Source: Candidatus Westeberhardia cardiocondylae (GTDB lineage Bacteria; Pseudomonadota; Gammaproteobacteria; Enterobacterales; Enterobacteriaceae). From it: DNA of 64,000 bases. This document shows, in pieces, positions 32,867 to 42,160 of the stretch. The notes under the pieces were generated by a model that was not told the origin of the DNA, did no database searches, and saw nothing but the letters and a program-made list of their open reading frames with translations. Position numbers and translations under genes: made by a program. How positions within the stretch are numbered: the stretch's first letter is position 1; every line of letters starts with the position of its first letter. The stretch is from assembly GCA_024648765.1 (NCBI GenBank), contig JABYQC010000001.1:186001-250000 (forward strand), read 5' to 3'.

Positions 32867-34963
32867 TTGTTTAATTCTTTTGTTAAAACATTTCAATATG
32901 GCAAAAATATTCTTACATTAGAAACTGGTACTATTGCTAAAAAAGCTTCATCGTCAGTTTTGGTGAATATGGATGATACTGTTGTTCTTGTTGTTGTTGT
33001 AGGAGATAAGATAAGTAAGGCAAATCATGGATTTTTTCCGTTGACTGTAAATTATCAAGAAAGAACTTATGCAGCTGGTAGGTTTCCAGGGGGTTTTTTT
33101 CGTCGAGAGGGTAGACCAAATGAAAATGAAATATTGGTTTCTAGATTAATTGATAGACCAATTCGTCCTTTGTTTCCCAAAGATTTTTTTCACGAAGTGC
33201 AAATTGTTGCTACTGTGGTATCGGTTAATCCTAAAGTTAATCCTGATATTGTTTCTATTATTGGTGCATCAGCAGCATTAAGTTTATCTGATATTCCGTT
33301 CAATGGACCTATTGGTGCGGCTCGTGTTGGTTATATTAGTGGAAAATATATATTAAATCCTAGTATAGATGATTTGCAACATAGTAAGTTAGATTTAGTA
33401 ATTTCTGGCACTTATGATTCTGTATTAATGGTTGAATCAGAATCAAAATTATTAAGTGAAGATCAAATTTTAGAGGCTATTTTTTATGGGCATGAAAAAC
33501 AGAAATTGATAATTGAGAATATTAACGAGTTGGTATCAAAAATTGGTAAAACTAAATGGTCACGTGGTATTCAAGAAAATAATGAAAATGTTAGAAATAA
33601 AATTATTAAATTAGCCAAATCGCGTTTGGAAAATGCTTATGAAATTTTTGATAAAACAAAAAGATGTTCTATAGTTGATACTATCAAGGGGTATGTTAAA
33701 GAAACTTTGTTACACGAATCTAATAAAATTGACGATATAGATCTACATCGTATTTTTTATGATTTAGAGAAGAGTATTGTTCGTCATCGTATATTAAATA
33801 AAAATCTTCGTATAGATGGTAGAAAAAGTGATATGATTCGTGATTTAGATATTCAAGTGAATGTGTTACCTAGAACACATGGTTCTGCGTTATTTACTAA
33901 AGGAGAAACGCAAGCATTAGTTATTGTAACACTTGGAACTGAACGTGATGCGCAAAATATTGATTCTCTTATAGGAGATCGTACAGATAGATTTTTGTTT
34001 CATTACAATTTTCCTTCATATTGTGTAGGAGAAATAGGAATGGTGGGGCCTACCAAAAGAAGAGAAATTGGTCACGGAAAATTGGTGAAGAGATCTATTA
34101 TGGCTGTTATGCCAGGACTTGGAGATTTTCCATATACTGTTCGTGTTGTATCTGAAATTACTGAATCTAATGGTTCTTCTTCTATGGCTTCTGTTTGTGG
34201 GGCATCTTTGGCATTAATGGATGCAGGTGTTCCTGTAAAAAAATCAGTTGCTGGTGTTGCTATGGGTTTAATTAAAGATGGTAATCGTTTTGAAATATTG
34301 TCAGATATTTTGGGGGATGAAGATCATTTGGGTGATATGGATTTTAAAGTTTCTGGATCTAGAGATGGTATTACTGCATTACAAATGGATATAAAAATTC
34401 TTGGTGTATCTTTTAATATTATACGTATAGCATTATTTCAAGCTAAAAATTCTTTATTATCTATTATTGATGATATGGAAAAAGTTATTAAGTATCCTAG
34501 AAAAGATATTTCTAAATTTGCTCCTCGTATATATACTATGAAAATACATCCAAGTAAAGTAAAAGACGTGATTGGAAAAGGTGGTTCGATTGTACGATCA
34601 TTAACAGAAGAAACTGGTGCGGTTATTGAAATAAAAGGTGATGGTATAGTAAAAATAGCTGCAGTAGATATGGAAAAAGCGCAAGATGTTATTCATCGTA
34701 TAGAAGAAATTGTTTCAGGTAATATTGAGGTGGATCGTGTTTATCATGGAAAAGTAACTCGTATTACTAGTTTTGGTGCTTTTGTTTCTATAGCTGGGGG
34801 AAAAGAAGGTTTAGTACATATTTCGCAGATTGCTAATAATCATGTTAAAAAAGTGGATGATTATTTGTGTTTGGGTCAAAAAGTTTTAGTGAAGGTTTTG
34901 GATGTAGATCATCAAGGTCGTGTTCGTTTGAGTATAAAAGCAGTGAACAAGTATAAGTTTTAA
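32867..34963 (+). CDS. pnp: Polynucleotide phosphorylase
   Basis: Phosphorolytic 3'-5' exoribonuclease, 698 aa against 711. The start is TTG at 32867 with AAGGAAG ending 5 bases upstream; it gives [20 protein letters not shown] against E. coli [20 protein letters not shown]. E. coli pnp is also known for a UUG start. Both RNase PH domains are present ([20 protein letters not shown], then [14 protein letters not shown]). They are followed by a KH domain ([13 protein letters not shown]) and S1 ([20 protein letters not shown]). The RNase E in this window lacks the region that binds PNPase in E. coli. Confidence 0.97.
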   Translation: MFNSFVKTFQYGKNILTLETGTIAKKASSSVLVNMDDTVVLVVVVGDKISKANHGFFPLTVNYQERTYAAGRFPGGFFRREGRPNENEILVSRLIDRPIRPLFPKDFFHEVQIVATVVSVNPKVNPDIVSIIGASAALSLSDIPFNGPIGAARVGYISGKYILNPSIDDLQHSKLDLVISGTYDSVLMVESESKLLSEDQILEAIFYGHEKQKLIIENINELVSKIGKTKWSRGIQENNENVRNKIIKLAKSRLENAYEIFDKTKRCSIVDTIKGYVKETLLHESNKIDDIDLHRIFYDLEKSIVRHRILNKNLRIDGRKSDMIRDLDIQVNVLPRTHGSALFTKGETQALVIVTLGTERDAQNIDSLIGDRTDRFLFHYNFPSYCVGEIGMVGPTKRREIGHGKLVKRSIMAVMPGLGDFPYTVRVVSEITESNGSSSMASVCGASLALMDAGVPVKKSVAGVAMGLIKDGNRFEILSDILGDEDHLGDMDFKVSGSRDGITALQMDIKILGVSFNIIRIALFQAKNSLLSIIDDMEKVIKYPRKDISKFAPRIYTMKIHPSKVKDVIGKGGSIVRSLTEETGAVIEIKGDGIVKIAAVDMEKAQDVIHRIEEIVSGNIEVDRVYHGKVTRITSFGAFVSIAGGKEGLVHISQIANNHVKKVDDYLCLGQKVLVKVLDVDHQGRVRLSIKAVNKYKF

Positions 34964-35118
34964 TAATATTTTGTTTGATTTTTTGAAAAATTTTTTAATA
35001 TATTATTGAGTATTTTTTATTATTTTGTGTAATTTTTTAGTATTTTAAGAAAAATTTGATGTTTTAATAATTATTATTTTATGTTTTTAATATTTAATGT
35101 AATGTAATTGAATAATAT

Positions 35119-35337
35119 TTATTTATTTCTAAATATTATTCTTCCTTTTTGTAAATCATATGGGGTTAATTCTACAGTTACTTTATCTCCTGTTAAAATA
35201 CGAATATAATTTTTTCGTATTTTTCCTGATATATGAGCAAGTATAGTGTGTCCGTTTTCTAACATTACTCGAAAAGTGGTATTAGGAAGGGTGTTTATGA
35301 CAGTACCAGACATTTCAATATTATTTTTTTTAGACAT
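35119..35337 (-). CDS. infA: Translation initiation factor IF-1
   Basis: S1-fold protein occupying the 30S A site during initiation. It is 72 aa, the E. coli length, with [28 protein letters not shown] and [15 protein letters not shown] conserved. It converges with pnp and lies 268 bases from trxB on the same strand; E. coli has aat and cydCD between infA and trxB. Confidence 0.97.
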   Translation of the reverse strand: MSKKNNIEMSGTVINTLPNTTFRVMLENGHTILAHISGKIRKNYIRILTGDKVTVELTPYDLQKGRIIFRNK

Positions 35338-35605
35338 ATGTTTTCTCTTGTAACATAATATTACGTAAGTTTTTTTAAATTGTTGTGATGAATAATAGTC
35401 AATGATAATTGTATATTGTGTGCAATAAAAATGAATTTTATATGTATATAAATATTTATAGATGTTAGTTATTTATATAACGAATGTTAAATGGTAATAA
35501 TTTTTGTAATATAATCAAATCATATAAATTTATAAAAATTTTTAGTTATATTTTTGCTGTGTTATGTTATGGATATTATGTATTGTATTTAAATTTACGG
35601 AAATC

Positions 35606-36580
35606 TTATTCGATATATTTGTTATTAAGATATTTTTCTGCATCTAAGGCAGCCATACAACCAGTTCCAGCAGCAGTTATGGCTTGACGATAATGATTAT
35701 CAATGACATCTCCTGCAGCAAATACTCCGGATATGGAAGTTTCAGTAAAGTTATTTGATTTTTTTTTGCATAATATATAATTTTTATGTAAATCTAATTG
35801 ATTTAGAAACAAAGATGTGTTTGGATTATATCCAATCGCAACGAATAATCCGGGAGTATTTAAGTATTCATAGGTTTTTGTGTGATTGTTTTGTATATAT
35901 AATCCTGTTACTTCTTTTGTGTTGTGCTGTATTTCTTGAATGGTATAATTTAAATGTAATATGATATTATGGTATTTAGTTTTGTGCATAATTTTTTTAA
36001 TGAGAATTTTTTCTGCTTTGAAAGTATTTCTGCGATGGATGATGTGTACTTTTTTAGCAATTTTTGATAAATAAAGAGCTTCTTCTAAAGCAGTATTTCC
36101 TCCTCCTACAATGGCTATTTCTTTGTTTTTATAAAAAAAACCATCACATACTGCGCACGTGGAAATTCCTTTACCTTGGTAATTTTTCTCATTAGGTAAT
36201 CCAAGAAATTTTGGGGATGAACCTGTTGTGATAATTAATGCATCACAAATATATTTGGTATCTTGACTTTGTAAATTAAATGGTTTATTTTGCAAATTTA
36301 CTTGTATAATGTGGTCGTGAATGATATTTACTTTAAATTTTTTTGCATGGTTATACATTCTTTTCATAAGTATTGGCCCGGTTAATTGATTTGGTGCTCC
36401 TGGCCAATTTTCTATTTTAGTTGTATTCATTAATTGTCCACCGGGATTTAATCCAGTAATTAAGGTTGGTTGCAAATTGGCTCTTGCTGCATATATGGAG
36501 GCAGTGTACCCTGATGGACCTGATCCCAGGATAATTAATTTACTATATTTTATATTTGAAAAATTTTGTACATGTATCAT
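35606..36580 (-). CDS. trxB: Thioredoxin reductase
   Basis: NADPH-dependent flavoenzyme that reduces thioredoxin; 324 aa against 321. The FAD site is [21 protein letters not shown], read near residues 18-38. The redox cysteines are C142 and C145 in [11 protein letters not shown] (E. coli CATC). The NADPH site is [14 protein letters not shown], and the C-terminal FAD contact is [21 protein letters not shown]. It is divergent from serS. Confidence 0.97.
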   Translation of the reverse strand: MIHVQNFSNIKYSKLIILGSGPSGYTASIYAARANLQPTLITGLNPGGQLMNTTKIENWPGAPNQLTGPILMKRMYNHAKKFKVNIIHDHIIQVNLQNKPFNLQSQDTKYICDALIITTGSSPKFLGLPNEKNYQGKGISTCAVCDGFFYKNKEIAIVGGGNTALEEALYLSKIAKKVHIIHRRNTFKAEKILIKKIMHKTKYHNIILHLNYTIQEIQHNTKEVTGLYIQNNHTKTYEYLNTPGLFVAIGYNPNTSLFLNQLDLHKNYILCKKKSNNFTETSISGVFAAGDVIDNHYRQAITAAGTGCMAALDAEKYLNNKYIE

Positions 36581-37154
36581 TTGAGTTTATTTATGAAATA
36601 TTTTATAGTATATAAAATATGTTAATATTATTCATAATGCTTATATTTTTATAATTTTGTTGTTTTTGTAGATTATAAAATTATGAAATATTGTATTACA
36701 TTGTATATATTACATTTTTATAAACGTATTTTGATGATTGTTATTTGAAGGTTAAGAAAATAAATATTTTTTGAAATACTGGTAATATTATTTAATATTT
36801 ATAGGTGTTTATTTTGTTAAATTTAATATGTATATAAATACTGCAAGAAAAATATTATAAATTGTACAAAAAATCCTTCAGAAAAAATTATATATAATTC
36901 CAATAATATTGTCAATATTGCATGTGAATAAAATTTTTAATGTGTTTCTTGTAGTATATAATTTTTTTTGATATTAAATAATTTTTATTGTTTTGTATAT
37001 TATGCGAATTTAGACACTATGAATTTTAATAAATTATTGATAATATTATTTTAGTAATTAGGATATTATAAATTTTGTTTATCGTTTATAAATTTTTTGT
37101 TTTTAATTTTTATTTTATGTTTTAAATTATAATATATGGTATGTGATAAGTATT
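36581..37154. other. AT-rich spacer, trxB/serS divergent region
   Basis: A 574-base spacer. In E. coli lrp, ftsK, lolA and rarA lie between trxB and serS; none is seen. It contains an imperfect inverted repeat (36839-36850 and 36945-36956, 11 of 12 bases matching) of unknown meaning. Confidence 0.5.
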
Positions 37155-38450
37155 ATGTTAAATGTTAATTTGTTGCGTTATAATATTGAGAAAGTTGCAA
37201 AAGGATTGCTTAGAAAAAATTTTGTATTGAACATAAATTTTTTTAGAGAAAAACAAAAGAAAAGAAAATTTTTACAGTGTAAATTGGAAAATTTGCAATT
37301 TCAACGTAATGTAAAATCTAGGATGATTGGAATTAAAAAAAATCTTGGTAAAAATATTCAAGAATTATTTGAAGAAGTGAAATTAATAAATTCTTCTTTG
37401 AAAATTGTTAAAAATGAATTGAACTTATTAAAAAAAATTATATATGATGATATTTTAACATATCCAAATATTCCTGATGAACATATTCCAGATGGTTTTT
37501 GTTTTAAAAAAAATAAAAAAGTTTTTTCTTGGGGTACACCAAAGCAATTTGATTTTTCTATACGGAATCACATAGAATTAGGAAATATTATTGATGGATT
37601 AGATTTTTCTTCTGCTGTTAAGTTATCTGGTTCTCGTTTTGTAGTAATGAAAGGGAGTTTAGCATATATGCATAGAGCATTGGTGCAATTTATGTTAGAT
37701 ATTCATATTAAATATCATGGTTATAAAGAATATTCTGTACCTTATCTTGTTAATAATACTGCTTTGTATGGAAGCGGGCAACTTCCTATATTAGCGCATG
37801 ATTTATATTATGTGCATTGTATGAGAAAAAATAAAATGCATTATATTTATACGTTAATTCCTACTGCTGAAGTACCTTTAGTTAACTTGTTGAAAAATAA
37901 AATTATGACAGAAGAAATGTTACCATTAAAGATTGTTGCCCATACTCCGTGTTTTCGTGCTGAAGCTGGTGCATATGGTAGGAATGATAGAGGATTAATT
38001 CGTATGCATCAATTTGAAAAAATTGAAATGGTTCAAGTAGTCAAACCAGAGAATTCTATGAATGCTTTGGAAGAAATAACTGGTCATGCAGAAAAAATTT
38101 TGCAGTTACTTAATTTACCATATAGAAAAGTTCTTTTATGTGCAGGAGAACTTGGATTTGCTTCGTGTAAAACTTATGATTTGGAAGTTTGGTTCCCGTC
38201 TTTAAATTCTTATTGTGAAATTTCTTCTTGTTCTAATACAAGTGATTTTCAATCCAGAAGAATAAAATCACGTTATAAAGAAAAACATAATAAGCAATTA
38301 CAATTTGTGCATATGTTAAATGGATCTGGATTAGCCGTTAGTAGGACATTAGCGGCGATATTAGAAAATTATCAATTGTCAAATGGTGTAATTGAAATTC
38401 CATCTATTTTGCAATCTTATATGAATGGATTAACTTATATTGGTAAATAG
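37155..38450 (+). CDS. serS: Seryl-tRNA synthetase
   Basis: Class II synthetase charging tRNA-Ser; one substrate, tRNA-Ser(TGA), is in this window. The start ATG 37155 gives MLNVNLLRYNIEKVAKGL against E. coli MLDPNLLRNEPDAVAEKL; a GTG lies four codons earlier. It is 431 aa against 430. The N-terminal tRNA-binding coiled coil (about 30-110) is Lys-rich. Class II motifs are readable: TPCFRAEAGAYGRNDRGLIR (motif 2), EISSCSNTSDFQSRR and NGSGLAVSRTL (motif 3). Confidence 0.97.
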   Translation: MLNVNLLRYNIEKVAKGLLRKNFVLNINFFREKQKKRKFLQCKLENLQFQRNVKSRMIGIKKNLGKNIQELFEEVKLINSSLKIVKNELNLLKKIIYDDILTYPNIPDEHIPDGFCFKKNKKVFSWGTPKQFDFSIRNHIELGNIIDGLDFSSAVKLSGSRFVVMKGSLAYMHRALVQFMLDIHIKYHGYKEYSVPYLVNNTALYGSGQLPILAHDLYYVHCMRKNKMHYIYTLIPTAEVPLVNLLKNKIMTEEMLPLKIVAHTPCFRAEAGAYGRNDRGLIRMHQFEKIEMVQVVKPENSMNALEEITGHAEKILQLLNLPYRKVLLCAGELGFASCKTYDLEVWFPSLNSYCEISSCSNTSDFQSRRIKSRYKEKHNKQLQFVHMLNGSGLAVSRTLAAILENYQLSNGVIEIPSILQSYMNGLTYIGK

Positions 38451-38844
38451 ATTTATATGAAATATAATATTGGATATTATGTATTAAATTGTAAGTATTA
38501 TCTTGATGTTTTGAACATGTTTGTTGAAAAGTTTTTATGTATCTAAATTGTTATATTGTTTGTAAAATTTGTTATATTATGTGCATTTTTGAAATTATTT
38601 ATAATATATTCATGTATTATGTATTTTTAAATATGTTATTTATATCCAGTAATTATTATAAAATATTTAGAAAATATATTTTTTATGTAATATTTATTTT
38701 TTTGCAAAGTGTATTGTAGATAAAATATATTATGAGATAATTATTTGAAAAATATAAAAATATTGTTTAAACGGTGTTTTTATGTTTTAATAAAGAAATT
38801 TTTGCATATATTTAATTATTTGATTTAGTAAATTTTAATTGTAT
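38451..38844. other. AT-rich spacer, serS-tRNA cluster
   Basis: A 394-base spacer ahead of the three-tRNA cluster, whose promoter should be here. A 60-codon open frame at 38537-38719 is Phe/Tyr/Ile-rich low-complexity sequence and not convincing. Confidence 0.5.
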
Positions 38845-38931
38845 GCGGGAGTGGCGAAATTGGTAAACGCGCTAGATTTAGGATCTGGTTCCAAAATAAT
38901 AGGTATGCGAGTTCAAATCTCGTCTCCCGTA
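38845..38931 (+). tRNA. leuW: tRNA-Leu (anticodon TAG)
   Basis: The acceptor GCGGGAG pairs with CTCCCGT, and the anticodon loop TTTAGGA gives TAG at 38879-38881. The class II long variable arm is present. It is closest to E. coli leuW. The discriminator A is followed by T, so CCA is not encoded. Confidence 0.96.
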
Positions 38932-38963
38932 TTTTTATTGTTGTGTAAGTATCATGAGAAAAT

Positions 38964-39036
38964 TGGGGTATAGCCAAGTGGAAAGGCAACGGGTTTTGAT
39001 CCCGTCACTTCTTAGGTTCGAATCCTAATACCCCAG
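38964..39036 (+). tRNA. glnU: tRNA-Gln (anticodon TTG)
   Basis: The acceptor TGGGGTA pairs with TACCCCA, the discriminator is G, and the anticodon TTG is at 38996-38998. It is the expected substrate of MnmA-dependent 2-thiolation at U34. E. coli has tandem glnU/glnW here; one copy remains. CCA is not encoded. Confidence 0.96.
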
Positions 39037-39098
39037 TTTTTGAAGTTTTTAAATAGAAATATAGTATAATAATATTTATGTAAATAATGTTATTGTTC

Positions 39099-39172
39099 GG
39101 CTACGTAGCTCAGTTTGGTAGAGCATGGCATTCATAATGCTAGGGTCATAGGTTCAAATCCTATCGTAGCCA
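39099..39172 (+). tRNA. metU: Elongator tRNA-Met (anticodon CAT)
   Basis: The acceptor GGCTACG pairs with CGTAGCC, and the anticodon CAT is at 39133-39135 in the loop TTCATAA. Unlike the initiator gene at 26437, it has a paired 1-72 position. The order Leu-Gln-Met matches the E. coli leuW-glnU-glnW-metU cluster. CCA is not encoded. Confidence 0.96.
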
Positions 39173-39777
39173 TTGATATATATATATATTTATTGCAATA
39201 AATAATATGATATGGAATATTTATTTAAAAAATTTTTTTAATAATTTTTATATGTTATGTGGTGTTTTTGTACAAGTACGTTTGCTTAGTAAATGAAATT
39301 TTATAGGATAAATTTTGGGAATAATTATTAATGATGCGTATTTTTATACTTATTAAGTAATTGTGAATATTATATTTATATATTACTGGTATCAGAGTTT
39401 ATTTAAAAATGTGTATCAAATGGTATGTTATTGTTAATGTTTAATTAACATTGGAGTATGTATATATGTGTGTTATAGATATTATAAGTTATTTGTACTG
39501 TGTTTATTATTTACATGCTTTATATTGTAGAGATATATTTGTGTAAGTATTCAGTAAATGTTGTTTAAATTTTATTTTAATATAATATTTTTTAATATAG
39601 TTTGTATAAAGTCATAGATGTTTTATTGATATTTGTTATTATGAAATATGGTCTTTTTAAGAATTTTGTAATTTTTATAAAATGTTGAATGTAAGCATGT
39701 ATTGTTGATTTTATTTCTATATTTTTTATTTGTTTATATGAGAATAATATTTGGTGTATAGGAATATGTTAAATATT
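39173..39777. other. AT-rich spacer, tRNA cluster-miaB
   Basis: A 605-base noncoding region where E. coli has asnB and other genes near miaB. It starts with a TA repeat (TATATATATAT near 39177). Nothing else is recognised. Confidence 0.5.
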
Positions 39778-41112
39778 ATGAAAAAGAAATTTTATATAAA
39801 AACATGGGGATGTAAAATGAATGAATATGATTCTTTTAAAATTATTCATTTATTACAAATTAATAATAATTATCAGTTGACTCAAATTCCTGAAGAAGCT
39901 GATTTGTTATTGTTGAATACATGTTCTATTAGGGAAAAAGCGCAAGAAAAGGTTTTTCATCAGTTAGGTAGATGGAAGGAGTATAAGAAAAATAATCCTA
40001 AGGTAATTATTGCTGTTGGTGGTTGTGTTGCTTCGCAAGAAGGGTATTATATTCAAAAGAGAGCTTATTATGTTGATATTGTTTTTGGTCCTCAAACTTT
40101 ACATCGTTTGCCTAACATGATTCAATATGTAATAAATACAAAAAGGAAGGTAGCAGATGTTAGTTTTCCAAAATTGGAAAAATTTAATATACATAATAAA
40201 TATATAATTACCAAACCAGTTTCTTATATATCTATTATGGAAGGATGTAATAAATACTGTAGTTTTTGTATTGTTCCGTATACGCGTGGGAAAGAGATAA
40301 GTCGTTCCGCTAAAGATATTTTATTTGAGATAACACAGCTTGCTAAACAGGGAACCAGAGAGATTAATTTGTTAGGACAAAATGTTAATGCTTATCGTGG
40401 CATACATGATGATGGAAGTATATGTAGATTTTCTGAGTTATTGCGATTAATTTCTAATATTCCTGGAATTGATCGTATTCGTTATATTACTAGTCATCCT
40501 GTAGAATTTACTGATGATATTATTGATGTGTATAGAGATATACCTAAATTAGTAAATTTTCTACATTTACCAGTACAAAGTGGTTCTGATAAAATTTTGC
40601 GTTTAATGAGGAGATTTTATACTATCAAAGATTATAAAAATATTATTTATAAATTAAAACAAATAAGACCAAATATACAAATTAGTTCAGATTTTATTGT
40701 CGCATTTCCTGGGGAAAATCAGGAAGATTTCCAAAAAACAATGCATTTAATTTCTGAAGTAGATTTTGATATGAGTTATAGTTTTATTTATTCTGCTAGA
40801 CCAGGAACACCAGCATATAATATGAAAAATATTATTTCAGATGTGGAAAAAAAGAAGCGTTTATATATTTTGCAAGAAAGAATTTTGCAACAAACAATAC
40901 GGTTTAGTAGGAGAATGCAAGGTACAATACAATCTGTTTTAGTTGAAGGTGTATCTAAAAAATATCCAGAAAAAATTTTTGGTAGAACAGAAAATAATCG
41001 TATTGTTAGTTTTAAAGGAAAAAATTCTTTTATTGGAAAATTTGTTAATGTTAAAATTTCTAATGTTCATTCGTATTCATTGTCTGGTAATATAGTTTCT
41101 GTTGAAGAGTAA
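39778..41112 (+). CDS. miaB: tRNA-2-methylthio-N6-dimethylallyladenosine synthase
   Basis: Radical SAM methylthiotransferase that converts i6A37 made by MiaA into ms2i6A37. I start at ATG 39778 ([19 protein letters not shown] against E. coli MTKKLHIKTWGCQMNEYDS); earlier in-frame TTG 39751 and ATG 39766 add unrelated residues. The auxiliary cluster cysteines are C12, C49 and C83, and the radical SAM cysteines are C157, C161 and C164 (CNKYCSFC). It is 444 aa against 474; about 25 C-terminal residues after the TRAM domain are missing. All six cysteines are kept. Confidence 0.96.
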   Translation: MKKKFYIKTWGCKMNEYDSFKIIHLLQINNNYQLTQIPEEADLLLLNTCSIREKAQEKVFHQLGRWKEYKKNNPKVIIAVGGCVASQEGYYIQKRAYYVDIVFGPQTLHRLPNMIQYVINTKRKVADVSFPKLEKFNIHNKYIITKPVSYISIMEGCNKYCSFCIVPYTRGKEISRSAKDILFEITQLAKQGTREINLLGQNVNAYRGIHDDGSICRFSELLRLISNIPGIDRIRYITSHPVEFTDDIIDVYRDIPKLVNFLHLPVQSGSDKILRLMRRFYTIKDYKNIIYKLKQIRPNIQISSDFIVAFPGENQEDFQKTMHLISEVDFDMSYSFIYSARPGTPAYNMKNIISDVEKKKRLYILQERILQQTIRFSRRMQGTIQSVLVEGVSKKYPEKIFGRTENNRIVSFKGKNSFIGKFVNVKISNVHSYSLSGNIVSVEE

Positions 41113-41339
41113 ATTTTTATGGTATATATTTTGATATGATTTTTTATTAATAATATATAAAAATTTTTTGTTTTTTGATAAAAATTTTTTCATGTATGAC
41201 ACATTTTATGTGTTAATTTTTATTTTATAGAAATTTTTTATTATTTGGTGTTTTTGTAAGATTTTTATATTTCTAACAATTTATAATGAAATTATGTAAT
41301 TTATTTATTTTATTTTGATTAATTTTCTATTTGCATGAT

Positions 41340-41810
41340 ATGAATACATTGATTCTTGATTTACAAATAGCTTTGAATAAATTTTATCTGTTTCCAAGAA
41401 AAATGCATTTTATGTATTGGTTAACAGAAGTATACAGGTGTATTTTTAAAAACCAAAAGATAGAAATTACTATTCGTTTAGTAGAGTCCAATGAAAGCAA
41501 AAGATTGAATATGATGTTTTGTAACAAAAGATATTCTACAAATATTTTAGTTTTTCCATTTGAATATCCTAAAAATATAGAAAAAAGATATAAAATTTTT
41601 TTAGGAGATATAGTGATATGCCCGGTAGTTTTAGAAAATGAAATAAAGAAAGAAAAAAAATTATTAGCGGAACATTGGGTGCATATGGTAGTGCATTCTG
41701 CTTTGCATTTAGTAAAATATGATCATGTATCTGATATAGATGCTTGTGTTATGAGAAATCTTGAAATAAAGATTATGCAAAAACTTGGTTATATGAATCC
41801 TTATATTTGA
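41340..41810 (+). CDS. ybeY: Endoribonuclease/rRNA maturation factor YbeY, divergent
   Basis: Zinc-dependent factor for 16S rRNA 3'-end maturation and ribosome quality control. From ATG 41340 it is 156 aa against 155. The three zinc histidines are present (H119, H123, H129 in HSALHLVKYDH). Several invariant positions have changed. The arginine equivalent to E. coli R59 is C61 (FCNK for YRGK), the glycine after the first histidine is Ser, and LSFPFE is LVFPFE. The gene keeps its place after miaB, with ybeZ missing between and ybeX/lnt missing after. Function may be reduced. Confidence 0.9.
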   Translation: MNTLILDLQIALNKFYLFPRKMHFMYWLTEVYRCIFKNQKIEITIRLVESNESKRLNMMFCNKRYSTNILVFPFEYPKNIEKRYKIFLGDIVICPVVLENEIKKEKKLLAEHWVHMVVHSALHLVKYDHVSDIDACVMRNLEIKIMQKLGYMNPYI

Positions 41811-42160
41811 TATTGATAATACTGAAAGTTTTTCTTTAATAAAAATAGTTTCAATAATATTGGTAGAGATAAAATTATTTGAATTTTTAATATATATTTA
41901 TATATAAACATTTGGTATGATTGTGTATTTTGTACATTTGTTAATGAATAGTGTATATTTAATATATTTGAATATTTAATGTTTTGTAAATTTTCTAGTA
42001 AGACGTTTTATACTAATTATATATGTACAGAAGTTTGGGAAAAAATATCATATTTTTAAATATTGTTTATAATGTTAAAAAAGATAATAAAAGTATTTAT
42101 TTGTATTTGTTAGGACATATATTAATATAGGTATTTTCTAAAATTATATATATTCACATT
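41811..42160. other. AT-rich spacer at the ybeX-lnt position
   Basis: A 350-base gap between ybeY and leuS. In E. coli ybeX, lnt and several transport genes lie here; none is readable. Confidence 0.5.

Noticed and set aside
38845-39172. Possible integration site or repeat around the tRNA cluster
   Set aside because: No integrase, no duplicated tRNA ends and no direct repeats were seen; the order matches an ancestral tRNA operon.
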